The notes under the pieces: generated by a model
What the model was told of the DNA's origin: nothing
The model's database searches: none
The model's input: only the letters and a program-made list of their open reading frames with translations
In this document: in pieces, positions 1-10,958 of the stretch
How the letters are laid out: every line of letters starts with the position of its first letter
How positions within the stretch are numbered: the stretch's first letter is position 1
Assembly (NCBI GenBank): GCA_032433765.1
Contig: JAVIAB010000024.1
Span: 12,093,821 to 12,157,820 of the forward strand
From: Megaustenia siamemsis
Taxonomy: Eukaryota > Mollusca > Gastropoda > Stylommatophora > Ariophantidae
DNA: 64,000 bases
Direction: 5' to 3'
Made by a program: the position numbers and the translations under genes

Positions 1-232
1 GCGATTTTTAGGCCATGTTAAAAGATACAACAGCCTACTAAAAGTAATGCTGGAAGGGAAAATACAAGTCTAAGAGGCAGACCAAGACTAACATGAACGA
101 GTAACATCAAAAGATGGACAAACCAGCCTATGATAACCTGAACCATTAAAGCAAGAGACAGTGCGGAATGGCGCTCCATGGTAGCCAACCCTAATTGCGG
201 AGATGGCACTCGATGATGATGATGACTATGGC
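1..232 (+). mobile_element. LINE-A fragment, 3' end
   Basis: The last part of a LINE reverse-transcriptase ORF and its 3' tail, cut by the window start. The translation resembles the 'FGHVKR...GKRGRGRPRLTW.SNIKR' tail seen in the other LINE-A copies, but it has stops and frameshifts. It ends in a (GAT)n tract near 216-230, which is this family's 3' terminus. Non-functional remnant. Confidence 0.8.
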
Positions 233-507
233 CATAGCTAAGAACCAAAAACAAAAAAAATGAAATACTAAAACCTAGAATAATCTCAAGACATGGAGCA
301 TTCTGATTTCTATTTTTTTTTCTTTTTTTTTGTGTGCCTTTCACGAGAAACACAGTAACTAGGACAAATCCTTCACAAGTTGAGAAAGTATGTGACTACT
401 CGTGGTTTCAGTGTCTCTCTTTCATCATGGCCAGTTAATGCGCACTTATTAAAAAAAAAACCTGTTTTATACAATACAATATATTGGCTTTGGTTGAAGC
501 AGAGTCA
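233..507. other. AT-rich spacer
   Basis: I see no coding signal or element ends between the two LINE-A 3' ends. The stretch has short A and T runs only. Confidence 0.5.
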
Positions 508-918
508 TCATTATTGAGTGTCGTCTCCGCATCGAAGGTTGGCTACCATGGAGCGCCATTCCACTCTGTCTCTTGCTTTGATAGTGCAGATTGTCATAGG
601 TTGACTTGTTCATCTTTTGATGTTACTCGTCCATGTTAGTCTTGATCTGCCTCTGCCTCTTTTACCTTGTATTTTGCCTTCCAATATTACTTTTACTAGG
701 CTGTTGTGTCTTTTAACATGCCCCACAAATTTCATTTGTCTTGTTCTAATTGTGTTTAATAGTTCTCTTTTCATTTCTACTTGTTTTAAAACTTCATCGT
801 TTGTTCTCTTTTCCTTCCATCCAATTCTACCTATTTTTCTATAAATCCACATTTCAAGGGCTTCAATTTTCTGTTCTGTTTTCTTGTCTATTGTCCATGG
901 TGTCTTACCATGAAACAA
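508..918 (-). mobile_element. LINE-A fragment, antisense, 3' end
   Basis: On the minus strand this encodes 'LEMWIYRKIGRIGWKEKRTNDEVLKQVEMKRELLNTIRTRQMKFVGHVKR', the region after the RT palm in LINE-A, followed by the family's 3' UTR and a (GAT)n end at about 508-515. It lies opposite in orientation to the copy at the window start. It is 5'-truncated, as is usual for LINE insertions. Confidence 0.85.
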
Positions 919-1213
919 AGTAAAGCAAAGAAAGTGTTACCTGTATTAAGAAACCCACCTTTATAACTAAAGCAAAGTAATTGTTACCTGTAGAAAGGTT
1001 CAAGTTTGTTATTCAAGATGTCACAATGTCTAGATCATTTTACTTACTCGGCTACGTCTACTGTGTTTTTCACCATATGTCTGAGAGAAATTAATTCAAA
1101 TACAGATGCATCTATTTGTCATTATTATTAACTGTACTTGTATCAATACATCATAGGACAAATCTTGCAAGCTATAACATGTAGTAATGAATCTATTAAG
1201 TAATAAGCTCAAA
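919..1213. repeat. Spacer with a dispersed repeat
   Basis: No gene seen. The stretch at about 1078-1190, with 'tgcatct', 'attattattaact' and 'caaatcttgcaagct', resembles 11395-11490 in the same orientation. It is therefore probably an unclassified interspersed repeat. Confidence 0.5.
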
Positions 1214-2212
1214 CAATTAATGGAGATCAAAATAAAGAAAGTTTATAAAGTATTAAGTGTCAACAATTAATGGAGATCAAAATAAAGAAAGTTTATAAAG
1301 TAATAAGTGTCAACAATTAATGGAGATCAAAATAAAAGAAAGTCTATAAAGTATTCAGTGTCAACAATTAATGGAGATCAAAATAAAGAAAGTTTATAAA
1401 GTAATAAGTGTCAACAATTAATGGAGATCAAAATAAAAGAAAGTCTATAAAGTATTCAGTGTCAAACAATTATTGGAGATCAAAAAAAAAAAAAGAAAGT
1501 CTATAAAGTATTAAGTGCCAATAATTAATGGAGATCAAAATAAAAGAAAGTCTATAAAGTAGTAAGTGCCAACAATTAATGGAGATCAAAATAAAAGAAA
1601 GTTTATAAAGTAATAATTGCCAACAATTAATGGAGATCAAAATAAAAGAAAGTTTATAAAGTAATAAGTGCCAACAATTAATGGAGATCAAAATAAAAGA
1701 AAGTCTATAAAGTAATAAGTGCCAACAATTAATGGAGATCAAAATAAATAAAAGTCTATAAAGTAATAAGTGTCAACAATTAATGGAGATCAAAATAAAA
1801 GAAAGTCTATAAAGTAATAAGTGCCAACAATTAATGGAGATCAAAATAAAAGAAAGTTTATAAAGTAATAAGTGCCAACAATTAATGGAGATCAAAATAA
1901 AAGAAAGTTTATAAAGTAATAAGTGCCAACAATTAATTGATATCAAAATAAAAGAAAGTCTATAAAGTAATAAGTGCCAACAATTAATGGAGATCAAAAT
2001 AAAAGAAAGTCTATAAAGTAATAAGTGCCAACAATTAATGGAGATCAAAATAAAAGAAAGTCTATAAAGTAATAAGTGTCAACAATTAATGGAGATCAAA
2101 ATAAAAGAAAGTCTATAAAGTAATAAGTGCCAACAATTAATGGAGATCAAAATAAAAGAAAGTCTATAAAGTAATAAGTGCCAACAATTAATGGAGATCA
2201 AAATGAAAGTCT
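1214..2212. repeat. 51-bp tandem array, about 20 copies
   Basis: The unit contains 'caacaattaatggagatcaa' followed by 'aataaaagaaag' and 'tctataaagtaataagtgc'. Variants differ at tct/ttt, gtc/gcc and the length of the A run. Units before about 1500 are more mixed, while 1780-2200 is very uniform. 51 is a multiple of 3, so the minus strand stays open over long stretches; this follows from the unit and is not evidence of a gene. I could not trace the unit to a LINE. Confidence 0.95.
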
Positions 2213-2394
2213 ATCAAACGACCGTTTATCTTGAATACATCAGTTGATTTGCTTATTTGTGTATTTCCAAGAAGATACAACACACATGATACGTCTATGA
2301 TACATTCAAAGTGATTAGAAGAAGATATATCTTTTAATTTAACTCATCTATTGTTAAAAATGGAATATTCCATTTCATGAAACTTTCAAACTTT
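2213..2394. other. Unassigned AT-rich stretch
   Basis: No repeat ends or coding signal recognised. It separates the 51-bp array from the 5' edge of LINE-D. Confidence 0.4.
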
Positions 2395-4616
2395 TCTCAA
2401 AAAAGAGAATATACGAAAACAAACAAAAGAAGCGAAGAGAACAGACAATAAATATAAAACAATTAAAAGTTCAAGAAACAAAGAAAACCCTAGAAGAAAA
2501 ACAAACACAGGAACTCAAGAATCTCCCTAAAGAAGTATGCACAGTAGAAGAATAGTGGAAACAATTTAAAGAAATCGTAACCAACATCTCTAAAACAGTT
2601 TGTGGAACGAAGCTAAGAACAAGAGAAGGGAAAAAGAGCACCCCGTGGTGGAACGAAACAATCAGGGAAGCAATTAAAGAAAAGAAGAAACTGTAAAAAA
2701 TTGGAGGGAGAACAAGAACCAAGAAAAATATGAAAAATATGCATTAGTTCGAAAAAGAGTTAAAATTTTGATCAAAGAAGCTAAGCAAAGGAATTGGACA
2801 GAATTCGGACAAAACATGAGCATGGACTTCAAGACAGCCACTAGAGATTTCTACAAAGCAGTAAAAGCCACAAGAGCGAGAAAAGAAAACCATGATCCTA
2901 CTGAGCTCATAAATGACAAAGACGGACAGCCAATATCGAATAACCAATGTATGCAACAGAGATGGAAAGAATATTTTGAAGACCTGTTAAGCATACCAAC
3001 TACCAATAAGACAACAAAAACAACGCTAGAACTCACAAATACTGAACCTAACATCATGAAAGAGGAAATCGAAGAAGTAATCAAATATGCACCAAGAAAT
3101 AAAGCACGGGGATAGATAACATACCAATAGAAATAAAAGCAGCAGCAGGAGAAACAGGATGCAATGACTGCATAGAATATTTAATGCAGCATGGCACTAA
3201 CAACAAGCCCCAGAAGACTGGCAACAGGCAATCATAATACCAATATGGAAAAAGAAATGTAGCAAAAGAGACTGCAATCAATATAGAGGTATATCTCTTC
3301 TCAGCCATGTAGGAAAGCTATACGCCAAAATCTTGAAAAAAGGCTGAGACCAATAATAGAACTACAGTTAAGCGATTCTCAAATGGGGTTCCGGAAAAAA
3401 CAGAGGATGTACCGACGCACTATTCACATTAAAACAGCTTGCAGAAAAAAACGACAGAACACAATCAAAACTTATACATAGCCTTCATTGACCAGGAAAA
3501 AGCATTCGACAGAGTAAACAGAGAACAACTGTGGGAGATACTAACAACATACGGAGTAAGCCAACATCTAACCAACCTTATTAATCGTCTCTACATCAAC
3601 AGCAGCTGCAGGGTCAGAACAGCAGCAGGCTACACAGACCACTTCGAAATTAGATCAGGTGTAAGACAGGGGTGCGTACTATCCCCTCTACTGTTTATTA
3701 CATACATGGACTATATATGCAAGCTAGCCAACCCATCAGAGACAGAGGAGATCAACGAGCTTTTATTTACAGACAACCAGTCACTAATACATGAAACAAT
3801 AGAAGACCTACAAGAACACTTAAACAAACTCAACATCTCAGGCACAAAATACAACATGAAAATCAACATCAACAAAACAGCAGTCATGAATGTCGCCAAA
3901 AATGAACAGAACATCAACATAACTATAGAAGGCAGACAACTTAAACAAGTTGATGAATTCAAATACCTAGGAAGTGTAATGACAAACGATAATTCTCAAA
4001 CAGCAGAGATAGAATCAACAAAGCTTGTCAAAACAATGGACAATTATCACCACTATTTTCCAACAAGGAATTAACTCTGGAGGCAAAACGAGCACTATAC
4101 AATACAATCTTCATCCCAACGTTGTGCTACCAGTGCCAGACCTGGACCCTAGATGCAAGAACAATAAGTAAAATAACCTCTACAGAGATGAAATGTGTTA
4201 GACGAATGACAGGAAACAGTCTGAGAGATAAGATCAGAAATGAAGAACTAAGAAAAAAGCTAGGAATAGCGCCCGCCATAGAATATATAAGGAAACAGAT
4301 AAAATGATTTGGCCATGTGACAAGGCAGAAAGAACAAAATACAACACAACGAACCTTCAACAAACGTTGTGAGAAAACCAGACCCAAGGGTCGACCACGA
4401 AAAAGATTGGTCGATGGAATATTAGAAGCACTAGGAAACATAATAGCAGCAGAGGCGAAAAGAAGAGCAAAGGACATCAAATTATATCCCTCGAAAGGCA
4501 GATGAGGAAGGAAAAAAGAGGAAGAAGATGAAACTGTCAGATTTCTGAAGATTTTTTCTTCGCGTGTAAGACAAGGTATCGTCTGTCACGATAACCGAGA
4601 GTCTTAGACTAGTCAG
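2395..4616 (+). mobile_element. LINE-D copy 1, 5'-truncated non-LTR retrotransposon
   Basis: The longest sense copy of LINE-D in the window. It starts in the linker between endonuclease and RT ('TPWWNETIREAIKEKK' near 2640-2690) and runs through the RT to the 3' UTR. No endonuclease domain is visible upstream, so the copy is 5'-truncated. The 3' boundary is about 4616, where an antisense LINE-B tail begins. This copy is the reference for the sources of the 24-, 47- and 68-bp arrays found elsewhere in the window. Those source segments map here to about 3340-3365, 3760-3815 and 4400-4470. Confidence 0.85.
2600..4505 (+). pseudogene. LINE-D reverse transcriptase, broken
   Basis: Would copy LINE RNA into DNA at a nicked target. 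Pieces in order are a linker with 'FYKAVKATRARKENHDPTEL' (about 2850-2910), 'NIPIEIKAAA' (3120-3150), 'LRPIIELQLSDSQMGFRK' (3343-3400), 'AFIDQEKAFDRVNREQLWEIL' (3480-3545) and 'GVRQGCVLSPLLF' (3658-3695). The palm box follows at about 3765, then 'FKYLGSVMTND' (3958-3990) and the C-terminal 'KCVRRMTGNSLRDKIRNEELRKKLG' and 'KTRPKGRPRK' regions. The catalytic box reads F-T-D-N instead of F/Y-A-D-D, so one active-site aspartate is lost. At least four frameshifts or stops break the frame (near 3115, 3230, 3430 and 4075). Dead element. Confidence 0.88.
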
Positions 4617-5872
4617 TCATCATCATCATGTGCTATACCGGTTGGCGTAGGCGATCATGTCCTTCCACAATCTTCTATCTAAAGTGCATCGTATCAGTTC
4701 TGTTGTTGACTGTTTTCCATGCCATGACAACAAGTTATCCACTATTTTCTCTCTTTGTCATCCGCGATCTCTCTTTCCTTTTATTTTGCCAGTTGTAACC
4801 AAGTATTCCAACTTGCCTCTTCTCATGATGTGCCCGAAAAATGTTGATTGCTTCTTTCTGATGTTTTTTAGGAGCTTCCTTTTTGTGTTGGCCTCTTTGA
4901 GAACTTCCTCATTGGTCTTTTTATTTGTCCAGGGAACTTTCAGAGGCCAACACAAAAAGGGAACTTTTAAAAAACATCAGAAAGAAGCAATCAACATTTT
5001 TCGGGCACATCATGAGAAGAGGAAAGTTGGAATACTTGGTTACAACTGGCAAAATAAAAGGAAAGAGAGATCGCGGACGACAAAGAGAGAAAATGCTGGA
5101 TAGCTTGGTGTCATGGCATGGAAAACAGTCAACAACAGAACTGATACGATGCACTGTGGATAGAAGATTGTGGAGGGACATGATCGCCTACGCCAACCGG
5201 CAGGGTACATGATGATGATGATGATGAGGGAACTTTCAACATTTTTCTGAGATATCCCATATCTGTTGCCTCTAATCGTCTTTTCATTTGTTTGTCTACT
5301 GTCCATGATTCGCTTCCATAGGTCAGAAGTGGTTCTATATGGCACCGATGAACTCTCTTCCTCATTTTTATTGACATAGATTTGTTGCATAAGATATTTT
5401 TCATTTTCTGAAATGCTATTTTGGCCTGAGCTATTCTGCTTTTTATTTCTGTGTTGCACCTTCCATCCGATGTTATTATTGTGCCCAAGTATTTCAGACG
5501 CTGCACTTGTTACAAATTTGTCCTGTTTATTTTATGCTGCATGATGGTGATGATTGCTTCTTCGATATCACCATTACTTCTGTTTTCTTACTATTTAACT
5601 GACCTTTCGTGTTGCTTTCTTTTACTATTATGTCTCTCATTTCTTGTAGTTCATTCTCTGTCTCTGCTATTAAGACTGTGTCATCCGCATATTGTAAATT
5701 CTTTATGTTGTGACCGTCAGTATCCTCCTGTATTTGTTTACACTTTAGATAGTCTTCTTGATTGTACCCTTTCGGCTCCGCTGGTTGTCGCATAGGTCTC
5801 GTAGTGTTTTTTGCCATCCATTTATATTTTTGGTGAGATAATTGATTCTGTCTAACATTCTATGCGTGTCAA
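4617..5872 (-). mobile_element. LINE-B copy 1, antisense host of a nested LINE-B
   Basis: The antisense LINE-B runs from its (GAT)n tail at 4617-4630 to about 5872 and is split by a second, sense LINE-B (4943-5226). The minus-strand translation has 'NLQYADDTVLIAETENELQEM' near 5650-5710, an intact YADD box. It is followed by 'LKYLGTIITSDGRCNTEIKSRIAQ', 'MRKRVHRCHIEPLLTYGSESWTV' and the C-terminal 'FGHIMRRGKLEYLVTTGKIKGKRDRG'. Frameshifts near 5520 and the nested insertion make it non-functional. It lacks the endonuclease and the N-terminal RT. Confidence 0.85.
4943..5226 (+). mobile_element. LINE-B copy 2, 284-bp insertion with 12-bp target duplication
   Basis: A 5'-truncated LINE-B 3' end, starting inside 'EANTKRELLKNIRKKQSTFFGHIMRRG' and ending in (GAT)n. 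It is flanked by direct repeats AGGGAACTTTCA at 4931-4942 and 5227-5238. The host LINE-B reads continuously across the site once the insert and one repeat are removed. The host is antisense, so the pair forms an inverted repeat with arms of roughly 285 bp. Confidence 0.93.
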
Positions 5873-5896
5873 CTTTGCTTCTCTTTCAATGTCTCT

Positions 5897-6312
5897 ATAG
5901 ATCCTCCTTCGAATCATGGACAGTAAACAAACAATTGAAAAGACGATTAGAGGCCATAGAAATAGGATTTCTCAGAAGAATGTTCACAGTTCCATGGACA
6001 GCTAAAAAGACCAATAAGGACATTTTTAAAGAGGCCAACACACAAAGGGAGCTACTAAAAACATCAGAAAGAAAAAAAAATCAACATATTTCGGGGCACA
6101 TCCTGAGACGAGAAAAATTAGAATACCTGTTTAAAACTGGCAAATTACAGGCAGTGAGATATTGCAGACTACAACAGACAAGATACTAGATGGCATGGTG
6201 TCATGGCATGGAAAACAGTCAACAAAAGAATTGATAAGATGCACTATGGATAGATGATTGTGGAAGGACATGTAGCCTAAAACAACCGGTAGGGCAAACG
6301 ATGATGATGATG
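5897..6312 (+). mobile_element. LINE-B copy 3, 3' end
   Basis: Sense fragment with 'ESWTVNKQLKRRLEAIEIGFLRRMFTVPWTAKKTN' and a degraded C-terminal 'GHILRREKLEYL'. It ends in (GAT)n at about 6299-6315. A frameshift and stops occur after 6185. It lies head to head with LINE-B copy 1. Confidence 0.85.
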
Positions 6313-6317
6313 ATGTT

Positions 6318-6489
6318 AGGTATTCCTCTTTTTATGTATCTTGATGTTTCACTTAGGAGAGCCTGTTTAGAAACTCTCTACTTGTTTTCTTTCAACACAT
6401 GACCGACATATGTCCATCTTTTCTTTCTAGTTGTAGATAAGTTCGTTCGTTGCGATGCCATTTCTCTTATCTCTATAATTACGCTTGAA
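6318..6489 (-). mobile_element. Degraded antisense LINE fragment
   Basis: The minus strand gives a weak 'DGHMSVMCWKK...KQALL' pattern. It resembles the 'YVGHVMRRDNNRIAKQAL' segment near the C-terminus of LINE-H. Too short and diverged to place firmly. Confidence 0.4.
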
Positions 6490-6494
6490 TTCAT

Positions 6495-6700
6495 TTAATT
6501 GTGCACAGTAATCTTCACCCCAACGTTGTGCTACCAATGCCAGACCTGGACCCTTGATGCAAGAACAATAAGAAAATAACCTCTATTGAAATGAAATGTG
6601 TTAGACGAATGGCAGAAACAGCCTTAAAGACAAGTTCAGAAATGAAGAACCGTGACAAAAGCTAGGAATAGCCCCGCCATAGAATATACAAGGAAACAAC
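6495..6700 (+). mobile_element. LINE-D copy 4, short fragment
   Basis: Matches LINE-D copy 1 at about 4105-4300, including 'caacgttgtgctaccaatgc' and the 'EMKCVRRM' codons. Several single-base losses break the frame. It runs into an antisense LINE-C piece. Confidence 0.85.
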
Positions 6701-7025
6701 AGCCATTCTCTTAAGCTGTTTAGTATTTTTTTTCTCTTTGCATCCCTCTATCTATTCGTCCCTCAATTTTCCCAGTTGCTACTATATATTTCAGTTGTTC
6801 TCTTCTCATTACATGACCAAAAATGATGATTGTTTCTTCCTAATATTGGAAATTAGCTCTCTTTTTGCTTTGGCCTCTTTCATAACATTTTCATTACTCT
6901 TCTTAGAACCACATTTCTACAAACTCCAGTGATTTTCTTGTCTGTTGTCCTACTGTCCATGATTGACTTCCATATGTTAAAACTGACTCTACATAATATT
7001 TAAGAACTCTTTTTCTCTCTACATA
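6700..7025 (-). mobile_element. LINE-C fragment, antisense
   Basis: The minus strand encodes pieces of 'KSNENVLKEAKAKRE', 'FGHVMRREQLKYIVATGKIEGR' and 'KQREK', matching LINE-C at 16925-17512. The left end abuts LINE-D near 6700 without a (GAT)n tail, so one of the two is truncated at the junction. Confidence 0.75.
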
Positions 7026-7166
7026 ACGAAGAAGAAGTATAGCACAGTACTTGTCTTAGGCATTTGCCGTCAAACACGAAAGTGGAGAAAAACTGTCAAA
7101 AAATATTCAGCAACTTGAGGTGCTGTCACAACTTGGTAGAGTATAAAACTGTTTCAACTTCGATGT

Positions 7167-7612
7167 GCACACGAGTATATTGTTTGAAAGTGACTAACAA
7201 TGCTGGATTTGACTCTACATTAGAATCGACTGACTTCAAATTGTGACTGCTGATGTCACACAAGTATATTGTTTGAAAGTGACTAACAATGCTGGATTTG
7301 ACTCTACATTAGAATCGACTGACTTCAAATTGTGACTGCTGATGTCACACGAGTATATTGTTTGAAAGTGACTAACAATGCTGGATTTGACTCTACATTA
7401 GAATCGACTGACTTCAAATTGTGACTGCTGATGTCACACAAGTATATTGTTTGAAAGTGACTAACAATCCTGGATTTGACTCTACATTAGAATCTACTGA
7501 CTTCAAATTGTGACTGCTGATGTCACACAAGTATATTGTTTGAAAGTGACTAACAATCCTGGATTTGACTCTACATTAGAATCTACTGACTTCAAATTGT
7601 GACTGCTGATGT
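7167..7612. repeat. 89-bp tandem array, five copies
   Basis: Five units, each containing 'agtatattgtttgaaagtga' and 'cttcaaattgtgactgctga'. Copies 4 and 5 share 'aatcctgg' and 'aatctactg', against 'aatgctgg' and 'aatcgactg' in the earlier copies. The last two units therefore probably come from the most recent duplication. Source unknown. Confidence 0.95.
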
Positions 7613-7689
7613 TGTGCTAGAAGTTTACCTTCTTGTGTCGCAATCTCAAACGTTTCAATTTTAACTTTCACTGTTTCGTTATGTACTGA

Positions 7690-8095
7690 CAACATTGTAT
7701 AACCAATGTCAAAAATGGACACTAATGGCTAAGGTTAAATAAAAGATGGTTACCAAAGAGATGAGATGCCTGATGACAGCGCTTGGAGTAACCAGAAAAG
7801 CCAGAATCAGAAATGATATTATAAGAGAAAGGGTAGACATTAAGCCAGTCCTAAGCTACATACAGAAACAACAAATACACTGGTTTGCCCATATAGAAAG
7901 AATGTCGTGTGATTCCTGGCCATACAAAGAATGTATTAAAAAAGGTGAAATGAAAAAGACAAGGTGGCAGACCAAGAGCGGGATGAACAGACAATATTTA
8001 AAAAAGTTAAAACATCAAATGAGAATAACTGATACAGCTAAAAGAGAACCAGAATGGGTATAAGAGGAAGTGAAGATAATAGGAAAAAAATGTGT
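7690..8095 (+). pseudogene. LINE-F fragment, RT C-terminal region
   Basis: Encodes 'MVTKEMRCLMTALGVTRKARIRNDIIRERVDIKPVLSYIQKQQIHWFAHIERMS', the post-RT tail common to this kind of LINE: a 'W.GH.ERM' box followed by a basic stretch. No RT palm is present. The same family occurs at 14900-15480. Family assignment rests on the pattern only. Confidence 0.7.
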
Positions 8096-8169
8096 ACTGG
8101 TCTCACTATTTATTTATATATTTATATCAGGAAATGGTAAGCATGTCCAGGCTGCACTGATCATCGTTT

Positions 8170-8525
8170 AGTTCTTTATGAATGTGTTCTTGTAAGGGAA
8201 ATCTCACAATTTAAGATTGTCGCTAAAATTATGGTTATGGAAACCCCCGGTATTACTATAATTGAATTAAAACCAATAATTGCATAAACTAATCGTGCCA
8301 GTGGAATCATCCGAATTAATATCTCATCTACTAAACAAAGAAAGGTAGCTGTAGTCCCCATTATAGCAGTCTCAGCACACGCCAAAAGACATAAGGCGAA
8401 ACCGCACAGAAAGTGATCACATCCATGTGTTCCGCGTCATACGATATCATCATTTGTCGTAAGCAATCGAAATATCGAAATACGATCAAAACGGATGAAA
8501 CGCACAGCTCATGCTGTACACAGAG
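8170..8525 (+). repeat. Unknown dispersed repeat R1, copy 1
   Basis: Shares long stretches with 17810-18150 and 30505-30790, including 'gtgccagtggaatcatccga', 'acaaagaaaggta' and 'cataaggcgaaaccgc'. The 5' side carries one or more GGTTAT units. I do not recognise the family. See the findings for its frames. Confidence 0.8.
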
Positions 8526-8559
8526 CACTTAACTCAGTAATACTGACATATATGGTTGC

Positions 8560-8990
8560 AATAGTTCACTAGTTTTAAATGTTAAGTCAGTCCTATTATA
8601 TGGAAGTGAAACATAGAGAACAACAAAAATGACAAACATGAAGAAAGAAACATTTATTATTAAATGCATGCGCTGAATAAAAGAATGGAAATGGCAGGAC
8701 AAAATCACTAACATAGAATTATGGTAAAGTACCAATCAAAGACCAGTGGATGAAGAGATACAGTGAAGACGATAGGACACACAATGTGGAAGTCAACTGA
8801 AAGTATTTAACGAAAGACCTTTTTTGGAATCCGCAAGGAAAAAGACAAAGAGGAAGACAACATATTCTTGGAGTAGACAAATGGAAGCAGACATGAATAT
8901 GATGAGGTAGACATGTAATGATCTTAAAAGAATGTCAAGAAATAGAAGGGACTGGAAAATGTTATTTGAAAACCATCGCTCCGCAGGGAG
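8560..8990 (+). mobile_element. LINE-E copy 1, seed of the 38-bp array
   Basis: The translation shows 'SVLLYGSETWRTTKMTNMKKETFIIKCMRR', 'ARKKTKRKTTYSWSRQMEADMNMM' and 'NDLKRMSRNRRDWKMLFENHRSAGS', with stops between them. This is the LINE-E RT C-terminus. Where the family's stop codon and short 3' UTR should follow, the sequence passes directly into the 38-bp array. Confidence 0.88.
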
Positions 8991-10725
8991 TAGAAAGCGT
9001 TTGTTGAAGATCTATGTTCCACAGGGAGATGAAGTTGTTTGTTAAAGATCTATGTTTCACAGAGAGATGAAGTTGTTTGTTGAAGATCTATGTTCCACAG
9101 GGAGATGAAGTTGTTTGTTGAAGATCTATGTTCCACAGGGAGATGAAGTTGTTTGTTGAAGATCTATGCTCCCCAGGGAGATGAAGCTGTTTGTTGAAGA
9201 TCTATGCTCCCCAGGGAGATGAAGTTGTTTGTTGAAGATCTATGCTCCATACGTAGTTGAACGTGTTTGTTTGAAGATCTATGTTCTATACGGAGTTGAA
9301 CCTGTTTGTTGAAGATCTATGTTCTATACGGAGTTGAACCTGTTTGTTGAAGATCTATGTTCAATACGGAGTTGAACCTGTTTGTTGAAGATCTATGCTC
9401 CACAGGGAGATAAAGTTGTTTGTTGAAGATCTATGCTCCCCAGGGAGATGAAGTTGTTTGTTGAAGATCTATGCTCCGTACGGAGTTGAACCTGGTTTTT
9501 GAAGATATATGCTCCCCAGGGAGATGAAGTTGTTTGTTGAAGATCTATGCTCCGTACGGAGTTGAATGTGTTTGTTGAAGATCTATGCTCCCCAGAGAGA
9601 TGAAGATGTTTGTTGAAGATCTATGCTCCACAGGGAGATGAACCTGGTTGTTAAAGATCTATGCTCCATACGGAGTTGAACCTGTTTGTTGAAGATATAT
9701 GTTCTATACGGAGTTGAACCTGTTTGTTGAAGATCTATGTTCTATACGGAGTTGAACCTGTTTGTTGAAGATCTATGCTCCACAGGGAGATGAAACTGGG
9801 AGATGAAGTTGTTTGTTGAAGATCTATGTTCTATACGGAGTTGAACCTGTTTGTTGAAGATCTATGTTCTATACGGAGTTGAACCTGTTTGTTGAAGATC
9901 TATGCTCCATACGGAGTTGAACCTGTTTGTTGAAGATCTATGCTCCATACGGAGTTGAACCTGTTTGTTGAAGATCTATGCTCCATACGGAGTTGAACCA
10001 GTTTCCTGAAGATCTATGTTCTGTACTGAGTTGAACCTGTTTGTTGAAGATCTATGCTCCCCAGGGAGATGAAGTTGTTTGTTGAAGATATATGCTCCGT
10101 AGGGAGTTGAACGTGTTTGTTGAAGATCTATGTTCTATACGGAGTTGAACGTGTTTGTTGAAGATCTATGCCCCCCAGGTAGATGAAGTTGTTTGTTGAT
10201 GATCTATGCTCCGTACGGAGTTGAACGTGTTTGTTGAAGATCTATGTTCTATACGGAGTTGAACCTGTTTGTTGAAGATCTATGCTCCCCAGGGAGATGA
10301 AGTTGTTTGTTGAAGATCTATGCTCCGTACGGAGTTGAACGTGTTTGTTGAAAATCTATGCTCCCCAGGGAGATGAAGTTGTTTGTTGAAGTTCTATGCT
10401 CCACATGGAGATGAACCTGGGAGATGAACCTGTTTGTTAAAGATCTATGCTCCATACGTAGTTGAACGTGTTTCTTTAAGATCTGTGTTCTATACGGAGT
10501 TGAACCTGTTTGTTGAAGATCTATGTTCTATACGGGGTTGAACCTGTTTGTTGAAGATCTATGCTCCATACGTAGTTGAACGTGTTTGTTGAAGATCTAT
10601 GTTGTATACGGAGTTGAACCTGTTTGTTGAAGATCTATGTTCTATACGGAGTTGAACCTGTTTGTTGAAGATCTATGCTCCATACGTAGTTGAACGTGTT
10701 TGTTGAAGATCTATGCTCCACAGGA
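8990..10725. repeat. 38-bp tandem array derived from the LINE-E C-terminus, about 45 copies
   Basis: Unit: 'gaagttgtttgttgaagatc' then 'tatgctccccagggagat'. This equals the end of LINE-E, where 'gtgtttgttgaagacctatg' and 'ctccacagggagct' encode 'VFVEDLCSTGS'. Two main types alternate, one ending 'ccccagggagatgaagttg' and one ending 'atacggagttgaacctg'. Some units carry the 12-bp palindrome CTCCGTACGGAG. The right edge resumes with 'aggaagaagag', like the LINE-E 3' UTR. 38 is not a multiple of 3, so no frame persists. Confidence 0.93.
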
Positions 10726-10873
10726 AAGGAAGAAGAGTTCTCATGCTAGGCTCACATAGTTCGCACAAACTAAATAACACAACAATATAAAACACAGTCT
10801 ATTTACATCAGTAGACAACTTGTAGACAAGTCAGTATTCCTTATTGAAATTTTCGCCACTTCTAGATCTTATT

Positions 10874-10958
10874 AAATATTATTAAATAGGGAAACTTCCG
10901 AGGCAAGAATATAAATCCCTTATTATCGCCTCGGAAGTTTCCCTATTTAATAATATTT
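10874..10958. repeat. Perfect 31-bp inverted repeat with 23-nt loop
   Basis: Left arm 10874-10904 and right arm 10928-10958 are exact reverse complements, 31 of 31 bases. Both arms hold 'gaaacttccgaggc' or its complement. The loop is 10905-10927. Downstream sequence to about 11100 is unassigned. Confidence 0.97.

Noticed and set aside
1214..2212. CRISPR-like array
   Set aside because: The units are contiguous, without unique spacers, in animal-type DNA. The same holds for all other arrays here.
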